Assembly: GCF_000312665.1 (NCBI RefSeq)
Contig: NZ_HF536772.1
Coordinates: forward strand, 1,588,867-1,652,866
Length of the DNA stretch: 64,000 bases
Direction of reading: 5' to 3'
Source: Rhizobium mesoamericanum STM3625
Lineage (GTDB): Bacteria; Pseudomonadota; Alphaproteobacteria; Rhizobiales; Rhizobiaceae
This document shows positions 42,901 to 51,155 of this stretch, piece after piece. Numbering within the stretch: position 1 is the stretch's first letter; every line of letters begins with the position of its first letter. The notes under the pieces are model-generated. The model ran no database searches, was not told the DNA's origin, and saw only the letters and a program-made list of their open reading frames with translations. Position numbers and translations under genes: made by a program.

Positions 42901-45024
42901 ATTTTCCGGCAGGCGATGACGGTCCATCTGAACCCCGCGGGCGGCCAGTTCACTGTGAAGGATTTTACGCCCCTGGAGGAACACTACGTTGAGCAGACAA
43001 TCCAGACCCATGTGATGGCGACCTATGCCGAAAGAGGCCTTGCTGCGATGGATCAGGCGCTTCGGCTGTCGGAGGATTATTTTGTGCTGGAGCGCGACGC
43101 CTTTCTGCGCCGGTGGATGCCAGGCAGGGGCGGTGAGATCCGTCGTCAGACCACCGGCAGCTCCTGGAAGGCAATCGTTGAAGGGCTGAAGAATCCAGTT
43201 CAGCAGGAGATCGTCGCTGACGACCGCGAACAGACAAGCGTCCTGGTCCTGGCCGGACCGGGTTCGGGCAAAACGCGCGTTCTGGTGCACCGCATCGCCT
43301 ACCTGATCCGTGTCCGCCGCGAGGACCCACGCGGCATCCTTGTGCTGACCTACAACCGCCATGCCGCCGCCGAGATACGTATTCGACTCCGCCATCTGAT
43401 AGGCGATGAAGCGGCTGCAGTGACCATATCCACTTGCCACGCCCTCGCGATGCGATTGGTGGGCGCGAGCTTTGCCGGAACTGCGAGCGAGACGTCCCAC
43501 GACTTCGACGGGATCGTTATGGAAGCGGTGCGCCAGTTGAACGGCGAAGGTCTAAGCAAACCGGAGGCAGAGGCACAACGCGATACGCTGATTCAGGGTT
43601 ATCGCTGGATTCTGGTGGACGAATATCAGGATATTGGCCCGGAGGAATATGCGTTGATCTCTGCCGTCGCGGGCCGCTCACTTGACGATAAGGAGCTTCG
43701 TCTCAGCCTGTTTGCGGTGGGCGACGACGATCAGAACATCTACGCCTTCGCTGGGGCGTCCATCCGCTTTATCCGCCAGTTCGAGGCTGACTATAATGCA
43801 CGACCGGTGTTTTTGATCGAGAACTATCGCTCGACCGGGCATATCATTGCAGCCGCCAATGCGGTCATTGCGCCAGCCGCGGCTCGCATGAAAGCCGGTC
43901 ACGACATTGCCATCGATCGCAGGCGCAGCAAGGTGCCTCCCGGTGGCGAGATGGCGGCGCTCGATCCGGTGGCCCATGGGCGCGTGCAAGTGTTGGCCTG
44001 CCCATCTGGCGATGTGGCGCAGGCGATGACTGCAGTCGACGAACTTGTCCGACTGTCGCGCCTTGATCAGGAGTGGAACTGGTCGCGTGCGGCGGTCATT
44101 GCTCGCGATTGGCGGCGGTTGGCTCCGGTGCGAGCCTATGCCGAAACGCTGGGCATTCCGGTGGAGATGGCAAATGAGAGCCTGCCAAGCATCTGGCGTT
44201 TGCGCGAAATGCAGCAGTTCATCGACGTCCTGCGCCGCGATACTACACGCCTGTTGGGCGTCCGTGATCTGGTCGGTGTGCTGAACACGATACCGTCCAA
44301 CCGCTGGACGGACCTGATCGCCGAAGGCATCGCCGCGCTGGCCAAAGAGCTCGCGAACAAAACCATGCCCGTACCTGACCTCGTCGAGTGGTTCGCTGAG
44401 TGGGCCCATGATGCGCGCGGCGATCAGCGCGCATTGCTGCTGCTGACGGCGCATCGATCGAAAGGCCTCGAGTTCGACGATGTCGTCATCCTGAATGGCG
44501 GTTGGGACAGGCCCTCTAAGGGTGAGGATCCCGATGCGCCGCGCCGCCTTTTCTATGTCGCCATGACCAGAGCGCGACGTAGCCTTGCCATCATTGCCGA
44601 AGGACAGCATCCGTTCGTCTCGCACGGCCAAGAGTATGTGCTGCGCCGCGCCGCGCCAGCCATCTCTGATGCCGTCGATTTTTCGGCTGCGCTATACCAA
44701 ATGCCGAATCTCAAGACTGTGGACCTGTCGTGGGCCGGGCGTCTCGGGCCGAGTCATCCCTCGCTTGTCGCAATCTCAGCGGCAAAGGCAGGAGACCCTC
44801 TTCAGATCGTGCGCGATGGCCCCACTTGGATAATGCAGGATGCGCGGGGACAAGCTCTCGGACGCATGGCCAAAAGCTGGTCACCTCCCGAAGGACTCAA
44901 CTTCCTCCGCGGCGAGGTCGGCGCCATCGTGCGCTGGCGCAAGGCCGACAATCAGGAAGAGTTCCGGGTGCATCTTCACCGAGATGTTTGGGAGGCGGTT
45001 GTGCCGGAGCTTGTATTCGGTTGA
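39916..45024 (+). CDS. DEDD exonuclease-like - RecQ helicase - UvrD helicase fusion
   Basis: A 1702-residue protein. Residues ~10-150 resemble a DEDD 3'-5' exonuclease (SIDLEVD with DxE, LLGHNIFRHDLPHL as Exo II, NDPELDARLVFQVL as Exo III with Asn where DnaQ has His). A CKSPDCTWC cysteine cluster lies near 262-272. A RecQ-type SF2 helicase spans ~300-640 (LPTGTGKSVCYQIPAL, DEAHCVSKWGHDFRP, FGMGIDKPDIR, QEAGRAGRD). After a winged-helix-like linker an SF1 UvrD/Rep helicase covers ~1100-1560 (LAGPGSGKTRVLVHRI, VDEYQDIGPEEYAL, DDDQNIYAFAG, HRSKGLEFDDVVI, YVAMTRAR). The start is uncertain: ATG 39916, GTG 39901 and TTG 39853 are all in frame. It follows the HIT-helicase by about 170 bases on the same strand, probably as a functional pair. 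Confidence 0.85.
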   Translation: MHLAEPFQLFLQRCVSIDLEVDPATASIFAFAAVRDNARPPILAKKRDLVIALDRLEAEATGGVHLLGHNIFRHDLPHLFAVRPGLANVLRSPIDTLWLNPLAFPRNPYHHLVKHYHDGRLQAGHVNDPELDARLVFQVLRNQLTALTQQNADQPDAVAAFHFLTTRMENQGGFDAVFREVRGAPTPDPLVAKEAIFRLLAGRACEKRVEQTLNRLSNPQLGWPMAYALSWILVAGGDSVMPPWVRAQFREAALIVRHLRDANCKSPDCTWCSEKNNPVRALSRWFGFDAFRAEPVDDMGRPLQERIVDETMRGSSVLGILPTGTGKSVCYQIPALSKFDKTGALTVVISPLVALMADQVQGMARAGISSAVTVNGMLSMPERQDALDRVRMGEAAMLLISPEQLRSNSVRSVLAQREIGLWVLDEAHCVSKWGHDFRPDYRYVSRFIKESSGDDAPAQVLCLTATAKPEVVRDIREHFKSRLGCDLLLLDGGAARTNLSFEVRPTQRGTKLADILDVIETKLPQEDASGAVVYCATRSETQRVAEFLKQQGLSAERFHAGLTSEEKRDIQERFRNGELRIIAATNAFGMGIDKPDIRLVVHGDIPGSLENYLQEAGRAGRDRAHAKCVLLFAEEDVERQFSLSARSRLARHEIGAILKALRRLDERTKKTGTVVATSGEVVRAERDQEFERDSSTDDTRVKTAVSWLEEATLLSREENKVQVFPSSLRIRNLEEVEAILARAAITGTRRKQLLDITRHLVNAPPDQGISTDELAGVSGLTGGMLNKALADLEALGIARNDVVVTIFVHVAVDGHSQQRLAQAARLETALIALMREAAPDAEGAEGIPLHLAETCQALRNQGHSAVRPDIVEKLLRSMGRDGRDQDGGKGNLRLRKASRNTLMVTLQRSWQALEQTANLRRQGAELLLGHLLGRLPKGSRGKDIQVETTMGDLLATLTGDALLRGSGIQDMTKLIERGLLWLHEQEVVTLGKGLTIFRQAMTVHLNPAGGQFTVKDFTPLEEHYVEQTIQTHVMATYAERGLAAMDQALRLSEDYFVLERDAFLRRWMPGRGGEIRRQTTGSSWKAIVEGLKNPVQQEIVADDREQTSVLVLAGPGSGKTRVLVHRIAYLIRVRREDPRGILVLTYNRHAAAEIRIRLRHLIGDEAAAVTISTCHALAMRLVGASFAGTASETSHDFDGIVMEAVRQLNGEGLSKPEAEAQRDTLIQGYRWILVDEYQDIGPEEYALISAVAGRSLDDKELRLSLFAVGDDDQNIYAFAGASIRFIRQFEADYNARPVFLIENYRSTGHIIAAANAVIAPAAARMKAGHDIAIDRRRSKVPPGGEMAALDPVAHGRVQVLACPSGDVAQAMTAVDELVRLSRLDQEWNWSRAAVIARDWRRLAPVRAYAETLGIPVEMANESLPSIWRLREMQQFIDVLRRDTTRLLGVRDLVGVLNTIPSNRWTDLIAEGIAALAKELANKTMPVPDLVEWFAEWAHDARGDQRALLLLTAHRSKGLEFDDVVILNGGWDRPSKGEDPDAPRRLFYVAMTRARRSLAIIAEGQHPFVSHGQEYVLRRAAPAISDAVDFSAALYQMPNLKTVDLSWAGRLGPSHPSLVAISAAKAGDPLQIVRDGPTWIMQDARGQALGRMAKSWSPPEGLNFLRGEVGAIVRWRKADNQEEFRVHLHRDVWEAVVPELVFG

Positions 45025-45336
45025 TAGTTTGCTCGTCGCGAACGGCGGATCGATCGGGACAGCTTCGCTTAACATTGTGCGATGTGGTGTAATCGCAGAT
45101 GCTCGTGAACAATGGCAAAAGATCAGGTTTGAGCCCGCTTGAGAGCGGTTACAGCCTGAACATCTCCCTCGCTCTCTGTAAGCTGGAACAAGGTCCCCAG
45201 CGAGGCTTTGGACATTCTCGAGATCTCGAAAACGTCACATAGCTTCTTTGCGCGAAGTGCGCCAAGTAACTGCAAAGACGTCATTTTTTCTGCTGGGGTA
45301 TACCGGCTTTTTAAACCAGGGGAGAGGTGCAAAAAT

Positions 45337-45504
45337 GGTCTGCCTGGACCTTAGATTCTCACATGATTTCAAATACTTAGTGAAACAGCCTTTGTTTTCC
45401 TTATCTTTTCCCATCGCGAGCGACCGTGGATGCCACCTTTGTGCCCTGGCTTTGGGCATCAGTCAACCGGCGGGTTGAGCGGCAATTATTTCCGCTTTCG
45501 GACC
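45337..45504 (+). repeat. Interspersed repeat, copy 3
   Basis: Direct repeat of copy 2, starting 312 bases after the RecQ-UvrD gene. The tRNA-like 21 bases are not conserved here. With copy 2 it brackets the helicase pair. Confidence 0.7.
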
Positions 45505-46027
45505 TCACGTTTGCGGTGGCGCGCCGCCATAAGGCGCGCGGCAGCTTTGCGCCCGCAACCAGGTCATTCAGACTGCGGCGCCGAGTTCTCGAAAGCGGAC
45601 ATACGCCTTGATGGTCGGAGGCGCCAATTGAGCGGTCCTTGTACTTCGTTTAGTTTGGAATGATCAGATGGTCGTAGATTTCCCCTCAGCCATTGATCGC
45701 TTTACCGCCTGCATGATCCAGGGCCTATCAATCGCACCGAAGTAAGCGCACTCATTCTAATCGATGATAAGGCTCGGCAGATAGAGGACGATGTCTTTGG
45801 GCGCCGGGAGAGGGACGCTCAACTTGAAGGGAAATCGCGCCAAGCTACTTCGCGCCCTCTTGTCGGTCATACGGACGTCGTCGCGCTTGCCTGAAGCGGG
45901 CATCGTCTTGGCACGGCCTCGCCCACAGTGCACCATAAAGCGGACGTCCCTACGCAGGCGTCAGACGACCGACAAGGCCCGAAACCGGACACAGCTTAGA
46001 AGTTGGCGCCGATAGCAACGACGCGCT
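45505..46027. other. No gene recognised downstream of repeat copy 3
   Basis: About 520 bases with only short frames lacking ribosome sites, and no family resemblance. Together with 45025-45336 this is a 1-kb gene-poor stretch inside the island. Confidence 0.5.
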
Positions 46028-47065
46028 TTAGTCAGCATTACAAACCAACACAAGTTTGCCCCTCACTGATCCCCCGCCGATCAATTCGTGTGCACGGCGT
46101 GCCTCACCGAGCGGAATCCGGTCAGCGATTATCGGCTTGATCTTTTTGTCCCGGAGCAGATTAAGCAATGCGCCTAAATCTTCCCGAAACCATGCGGGTC
46201 TCCACCGTTTCAGATATTGTATGCTGTAGGGGAGAATGCGTCGTCTGCCGGGCGAAAGGAAAGCACGAAGCGCGTACCATGCAGGGCGCAGTATGCCGCG
46301 AAGACGGTAGCGCAAACCACCCGCAAGCTGGCCCTTTTGTAAGAACGAGGTGAAGCCATAAGCGATAACGCGGCCCCCCGGTTTCAGAACTTGAAATGAG
46401 CGCCAGACATTGGTTTCTCCAACTCCATCGAAGACGATATCCACCCCTTGACCGGTTAGGCGATGAATCTCGTCGACAAAGTCGCTCTTTTGATAGTCGA
46501 TTGGCGTGGCGCCCAGATCCGATACGATCTGATGATCCGCTAGAGATGCGGTGCCATACATTTCCAGACCCACCAGACGACCAAGTTGCAGCAAGGCGGT
46601 GCCGACTCCTCCGGCCGCACCATGAATGAGTGCCCGTTGTCCTGCTGAAGCATGTGCAACGCGATGGATCATCTGATGGGCCGTTACATAGTTAAGCACA
46701 AGGCTCACGGCCTCGGCGGGATCAAGACCAGCGGGAACAGGATTGAGTTCACTCTCCGGTAGGCAAATGTGTTGGGCGTAACCGCCATGAATTGGCAGTG
46801 CCGCAACGATTTGACCGACCATTGCCTTAGAGGCTCCCTCTCCGGCTTTGTCCGCGGCACCGACAATGTCCCATCCCGGCGTGAATGGCAGAGTGGTTTT
46901 TTCCGGATGGATACCCTCCCTCATCAGCATTTCTGCGAAGGAAACGCCGGCAGCGAACACGCGCACCCGCACCTCGCCTCGGCCCGGCTCTGGCGCCTCT
47001 TCCTGCACCGTTTCCAATACCTCCGGCCCGCCAAAACGACGAGCGACGATTCGGAGAGATTTCAT
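46028..47065 (-). CDS. Zinc-independent medium-chain quinone oxidoreductase-like protein
   Basis: A 345-residue MDR protein. The N-terminal GroES-like part (VRVRVFAAGVSFAEMLMREG ... TPGWDIVGAADKAG) is followed by the NADP-binding fold with ALIHGAAGGVGTALLQLGRLVGLEMYGTAS. Catalytic and structural zinc ligands are absent, as in quinone oxidoreductases and related enoyl reductases. ATG 47065 has AGGAGG seven bases upstream. The frame continues upstream without recognisable sequence. Substrate unknown. Confidence 0.85.
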   Translation of the reverse strand: MKSLRIVARRFGGPEVLETVQEEAPEPGRGEVRVRVFAAGVSFAEMLMREGIHPEKTTLPFTPGWDIVGAADKAGEGASKAMVGQIVAALPIHGGYAQHICLPESELNPVPAGLDPAEAVSLVLNYVTAHQMIHRVAHASAGQRALIHGAAGGVGTALLQLGRLVGLEMYGTASLADHQIVSDLGATPIDYQKSDFVDEIHRLTGQGVDIVFDGVGETNVWRSFQVLKPGGRVIAYGFTSFLQKGQLAGGLRYRLRGILRPAWYALRAFLSPGRRRILPYSIQYLKRWRPAWFREDLGALLNLLRDKKIKPIIADRIPLGEARRAHELIGGGSVRGKLVLVCNAD

Positions 47066-47469
47066 GTCAGCCTCCTCCCACGTACCGGCCACCCACTGCA
47101 AGACTGACCCTGCGACGCCGCGGTGACATTGATGCAGGTCAAAGGAGCGAGCGCTGGATGGGGGCGGAGCAGTATTGAGCAGGAACGGACGTTCCGGGGT
47201 CTCGGTCCCACGGTCCATAACCACCCATCCACGATGCTCAGGAAGGCGATTTTCGACCCAAGCAGCCGCCTGGATGGCCAAGCGCGGCGGCAGGTCTTGG
47301 TCCGAACCGGATATCCCTATGCGAATCAGCGGCAAACCGCGCCGCTCAGAAGACTGGGCGCGTCTGCCGCTGTCGTTGCAGCGGCCATCAGCCGTCGGTC
47401 GAGACAGTGAGGATTTCCAGGTTTCGATCTCCTGCTGCAGGCGCTCGATCCTGTCGGAGACGAGTTTGA
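47066..47469. other. Region without assignable gene
   Basis: About 400 bases with overlapping open frames on both strands, none with a ribosome site. The minus frame has protein-like stretches such as RIERLQQEIETW and LAIQAAAWVENRL, but I cannot assign it. It lies upstream of the AraC remnant. Confidence 0.4.
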
Positions 47470-47779
47470 GGGGGGCCGTCTTCGTGCTGGAGGGGCGCAA
47501 GCAAGGCATGCCCGAAGGCGAAGTGCATCGCTACGACGAGGAGCACTATCTGGCATCCGTGCCCATTCCGTTCCGATCCGTCGCCAGCGCGGAACGGCCG
47601 CTGCTTGCGATCTTTGTGGAGTTCGACATGCCGCTGGCCGCCGAGATCGCCTCGGAAATCGAGAGGCGATCTCGGCGGCCAAGACGAAAAGTCTCGTATC
47701 CAGCAGGATGGAACCCGATATCGAGGACGTGTTGCTGCGTCTGTTGAAGGCGCTGAGCGATCCGGTCGAGGAGCAATGA
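47470..47779 (+). pseudogene. AraC-family regulator, N-terminal domain remnant
   Basis: The frame encodes VFVLEGRKQGMPEGEVHRYDEEHYLASVPIPF and LLAIFVEFDMPLAAEIASEIE, the cupin-like AraC_N domain. Near 47660 the frame shifts, and KSLVSSRMEPDIEDVLLRLLKAL continues to a TGA at 47777-47779. The DNA-binding HTH region is absent. Frameshifted and truncated. Confidence 0.6.
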
Positions 47780-48176
47780 CGGCAGCCAAGGATCAGCTCA
47801 TGCCGCTGACCGGCTCTTCGCCATGGATTGATCGAACGATAGCGGCGCTGATCATCGGCGGGGCTTGTCGTCGCGGCCGGCTCCTCTGCCTATCGCTGGT
47901 ACGCCAACCGGAGAAAGCAGGAATGCCTCGACGCTCTCGATCTCCAGACAAGGGCGCCGGCCTGATGTGGGCGGTTCTTTGGGCGAGGATACCCGCCTGG
48001 GTCAACTCGATGGGGCCTTTTCATTGTTAGCTTAAACGTCCGAAACCAAAATCCCCCAACTGATCTTCACATCCTGAGCGTTTCCCGCGAGAGTGCAGTG
48101 CGCGCCGCGGCAGAGATTTACACAGCCGTGGTCCACCGCTACGGTCGGGCGACCCTTTATCAGCGGGGGCAGTGGC

Positions 48177-48482
48177 GTGGTCAACCGACTTTCCCATTTG
48201 CTTATCGTGGCCGGCGGTGTCGGGCTCGCGGTGTCCTACGTGTGGTGGTACATATTCTATTCGCAGGTGATGCAGTTTTTGGACGCGAACGGCGAGTTGC
48301 CGGACGAGTGCATCTATACGATTGGCGACCCTTGCAGCATGGTCTCGAGCGCCGCTAATGCCTTTGGCGCAACAGCCTACGATCCAAGGCTGTTCTGGGG
48401 TGCCGCGGGAGCGGTAGCGATCGGCGTCATCTTGGGGATTCTTCCTGATGCCAGCGAAGATGACGATTATCGGCCACGATAA
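48177..48482 (+). CDS. Small two-helix membrane protein, unknown
   Basis: A 101-residue protein with two membrane segments (LLIVAGGVGLAVSYVWWYIFY and LFWGAAGAVAIGVILGIL). The loop between carries two cysteines (ECIYTIGDPCSM), possibly disulfide-bonded in the periplasm. The C-terminus is acidic (DASEDDD). Start GTG 48177 is tentative; weak GGGGG upstream. Not recognised. Confidence 0.5.
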   Translation: MVNRLSHLLIVAGGVGLAVSYVWWYIFYSQVMQFLDANGELPDECIYTIGDPCSMVSSAANAFGATAYDPRLFWGAAGAVAIGVILGILPDASEDDDYRPR

Positions 48483-48553
48483 CAGACTCCCACCAAAACG
48501 TCAGCCGCCAAGCCTTACCCGGTTGGGCGGCTTTTTCTATTGTCTGGGAGTAG

Positions 48554-48769
48554 TCATCGCTGGAGCCGGTTCCTACGCTCTAGAAGTAACTCATGCGCGA
48601 CCAATTGCCTACCTGCTGGACTGAGACAGATTCCGTTTACCAGTTCCTCAGTGACGCCCGCCTCCTTGAAGCTACGGATCCGATCGTTCGGGATGTCGAC
48701 GGTTTCGTGACGATAGAGATGCAAGAGGCAGCTCCATTCTTCGTATGTGAAGTCTCTCCGAGCGATCAT
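48554..48769 (-). CDS. Hypothetical protein, 71 aa
   Basis: A small soluble protein (ARRDFTYEEWSCLLHLYRHE ... LSPAGRQLVAHELLLERRNR) without recognised family. GGGAGGA lies seven bases before ATG 48769, which supports a real gene. Its ending resembles the helical C-termini of small regulators; no more can be said. Confidence 0.5.
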   Translation of the reverse strand: MIARRDFTYEEWSCLLHLYRHETVDIPNDRIRSFKEAGVTEELVNGICLSPAGRQLVAHELLLERRNRLQR

Positions 48770-48857
48770 GCAGTGTCCTCCCACCTAACAGAGCAAAAAA
48801 ATAGCACAGTTATGTCCTTGAAGCCGTGGAGCTCGCGCTCGTTCTGGTCGTCCCGCT

Positions 48858-49145
48858 CTACTTGTTCTTAAGTAGCCAAACCTTCCCGGCCATCGTGATC
48901 CCGTAGACGTCTTTCGCTCTGTCATCGTCGAGATGCCGCCGCTCTAGAAAGCCAAATCCATCTAGCTCATCCAAAGCTTTGGCTGTTACGGACTTCGCTT
49001 TCTGGGGCCGTTCTTTCCAGCGGTCGGACTTCGCGTAGGTCACCGTTGCATTCTGGTGGGTCCATCTACTCGACGGCTGCGGATATAGATCGCCGTCTTT
49101 GGCCAGTTTCAATGCGGCAATTTGCGATGGGGAAAGCTCAATCAT
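48858..49145 (-). CDS. Hypothetical winged-helix-like protein, 95 aa
   Basis: The protein reads IELSPSQIAALKLAKDGDLYPQPSSRWTHQ ... VTAKALDELDGFGFLERRHLDDDRAKDVYGITMAGKVWLL. The pattern of a helix pair followed by TxxGxxWL suggests a compact winged-helix fold. Start ATG 49145 is uncertain because no ribosome site is evident; the frame opens at 49193. Similar in style to the small protein at 50934-51155. Confidence 0.45.
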   Translation of the reverse strand: MIELSPSQIAALKLAKDGDLYPQPSSRWTHQNATVTYAKSDRWKERPQKAKSVTAKALDELDGFGFLERRHLDDDRAKDVYGITMAGKVWLLKNK

Positions 49146-49350
49146 GTTTAGGAAACCTGTGTCGTTTGAAGACGCGTTCCTAACACATTCCACAGACTTT
49201 GCACGTTCAGCTTTTCTGACGACGTGCGTGCATCCATCGTCACGGACCTTCGTCTCTCCCCAATGGCGGTGATGCCCCGGTCAAACAAGATAATACACAG
49301 GCGATGCGGTGCGTAATTGTCTTTTTAAGCTTTCCTTATTTAATCACCTG

Positions 49351-50406
49351 ATGGCAAAGTCACCGCCTTCCAAGCCTGGCAGACGAAAAGCCGCTTCGCT
49401 CCCGAGCGCGCAAGCCGCGCGATCCGTTGCAGCCCAATCTTCCCTTTGATCCTATGCCGGCTCGCATCGAGCCTTGCTTGGCGCTTCTCAAGCCTCGTCC
49501 GTCGGTTGGGCCCGATTGGCTCTACGAGATCAAATGGGATGGATATCGGATCGCAGTGCACCTCAACAACGACAATGTCCGCATTCTCACGCGCGGTGGC
49601 CATGATTGGACGCATCGTTTCCCTGCGATCGAGGCAGACGCCAAACGCCTCGGAGTCGGTTCCGTCATCCTGGATGGCGAGGCTGTCGTGCTCGACGAAC
49701 AGGGCCTTCCGAACTTCGGCCAACTTCAGCAATCGCCCGGAGGGAGGGGCGGCAAACTCAACTCCCGCGCTTCCATCATGTTCGCCTTCGATCTTCTGTA
49801 TTTCGACGGTCATGACATTCGAAGCCTCGAACTCACTGCCCGCCGGTACTTCCTCCAATCACTTTTGAAGAACGAGCACGGCGCCATCCGGCTTTCCGAA
49901 GAGATCGAGGGAGACGGGCGCGATATCTTCGACGCGGCGTGCGAGCACGGCCTTGAGGGCATCATCGCGAAATACAAGGACAGTCCTTATCGCTCGGGCA
50001 GGCTCGGCAAGTGGGTGAAGGTGAAGTGCGTCCAAAGCGATAGCTTCATGGTCGTGGGCTACGAGCCTTCATTGGTGGCGCGGGGAGGGATCGGTAGCCT
50101 CTTGCTGGCAGCACGAAAGGGCAATGATTGGGTTTACGTCGGCTCGGTCGGTACCGGCTTCAACGAGCGGAGTGCCGAGGCTCTGCGAAAGACGCTCGAT
50201 CGGATCCAACGCAAGACGGCACCGGTCAAATACGACCGCCGGCGCAAGAACCTGGTATGGGTGCAGCCTACGCTGATTGCCGAGATCGAGTATCGCGCCT
50301 GGACACATGACGGAAAGCTTCGCCACCCCTCATATAAGGGGCTGCATATAAGGGGCTGCGCGAGAAGCAGGACAATGCTGCCATCTATGACATCAAATCT
50401 TCATGA
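49351..50406 (+). pseudogene. LigD-type ATP-dependent DNA ligase, frameshifted near both ends
   Basis: The central part is an intact ligase adenylation plus OB domain. FDPMPARIEPCLALL leads to the nucleotidyl motif EIKWDGYRIAV with its lysine, then VILDGEAVVLDEQ, FAFDLLYFDG, HGLEGIIAKYKDSPYRSG, WVKVKC and SVGTGF. These ligases work with Ku in end joining. A plausible N-terminus (MAKSPPSKPGRRKAASLP) begins at ATG 49351 in another frame and shifts at ~49440. At the 3' end a 14-bp tandem duplication (50332-50359) shifts the frame, so the natural ending GLREKQDNAAIYDIKSS with stop at 50404-50406 is lost and an unrelated tail runs on to 50560. Some activity of the main frame (TTG 49427) cannot be excluded. 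Confidence 0.7.
50332..50359 (+). repeat. 14-bp tandem duplication in the ligase gene
   Basis: ATATAAGGGGCTGC occurs twice in direct succession (50332-50345, 50346-50359). Removing one unit restores the conserved ligase C-terminus. Looks like a recent slippage event. Confidence 0.9.
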
Positions 50407-50626
50407 CCGACTTAAACGGAATCGTTTCAACAACACGACCGCTTTCGTCGGTCACCTCAAAAAGCTCCCCATCGATACGCTCGCCGAGAAGCAGCTTTTC
50501 AGCCAGCATCTCCCTTGCCGCTCGAATGGCCTCTTCGCGTGCCGAAGCGTGATCCTGTAGTTCGACGCCTTCGGTATCTTCAACGAGGTCGTCGCCGTCG
50601 CGGATATGGAAAAAATATCTGGTCAT
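50393..50626 (-). CDS. DUF6894-type small protein
   Basis: A 77-residue protein: TRYFFHIRDGDDLVEDTEGVELQDHASAREEAIRAAREMLAE ... GELFEVTDESGRVVETIPF. The RYFFH.RDG..V.D.EG.EL....AA..EA start is typical of this widespread rhizobial family of unknown function. It converges on the ligase gene, with its end overlapping the original ligase stop. A frame-extending start at 50662 is less likely. Confidence 0.75.
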   Translation of the reverse strand: MTRYFFHIRDGDDLVEDTEGVELQDHASAREEAIRAAREMLAEKLLLGERIDGELFEVTDESGRVVETIPFKSVMKI

Positions 50627-50706
50627 GACCCAAGAACGGCGACCGTCTAATTGTTCCGACACTAAATTATCGGAACGTCACAAGATCGCTGGCCGATTAC
50701 CACAGC

Positions 50707-50934
50707 TCATAGGACCCTCATCCTATTCCCGTCGAGCAGCTCTATCACCTTCTTCTCCTGCATTGCATAGAGCGCATCCACAACCTCAAGCTCCGTGTAA
50801 TTCTTCTCCAGCACGAGCACAGGGCCGATCTCCAGAAGGTTTACCGGCGTTCCAGGCTCTGCCTTGCTGTTGGCGGCGTCGAGGTTGGCTCGGCGGATAT
50901 CCTTGTCCTGGCTCATGGCGTTGTGTTGATCCAT
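50707..50934 (-). CDS. Hypothetical protein, 75 aa
   Basis: MDQHNAMSQDKDIRRANLDAANSKAEPGTPVNLLEIGPVL and VDALYAMQEKKVIELLDGNRMRVL. No family is recognised. The ATG overlaps the preceding stop as TGATG, so it is translationally coupled to the gene at 50934-51155. Last member of a leftward run of small genes. Confidence 0.5.
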   Translation of the reverse strand: MDQHNAMSQDKDIRRANLDAANSKAEPGTPVNLLEIGPVLVLEKNYTELEVVDALYAMQEKKVIELLDGNRMRVL

Positions 50935-51155
50935 CAAAAGGACGGGTATTTCTTAACGTAGGCCTTTTGAGCCTTCCAGTCAGCAAGACCCGTTTGGGTC
51001 AGGCTGACCTCGCCGTCGGAAGCCTTCTGCCCAGGCCCGTGGATAATTTCGATGTAGCCTCGATCCGCCAGCTTCTTCTGAGACCCCGGTCCGAAGCCGC
51101 GCGTACCAGCAGGGTGAAGGCGCTGGCCTACACCTAGCTCCACAAGCTTTATCAT
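50934..51155 (-). CDS. Hypothetical winged-helix-like protein, 73 aa
   Basis: IKLVELGVGQRLHPAGTRGFGPGSQKKLADRGYIEIIHG ... VSLTQTGLADWKAQKAYVKKYPSF. The LADRGYIE....SLTQTG pattern suggests a small winged helix. ATG 51155 overlaps the upstream stop as ATGA, which fixes the start over the TTG at 51179. Confidence 0.5.
   Translation of the reverse strand: MIKLVELGVGQRLHPAGTRGFGPGSQKKLADRGYIEIIHGPGQKASDGEVSLTQTGLADWKAQKAYVKKYPSF

Noticed and set aside
45426..45611. 61-codon frame inside and after repeat copy 3
   Set aside because: The equivalent frame is interrupted in copies 1 and 2, so the repeat is unlikely to be coding.
47782..48030. Possible small membrane protein with a frameshift (SSAYRWYANRRKQECLD)
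   Set aside because: Needs a frame change, no ribosome site; too short to support.
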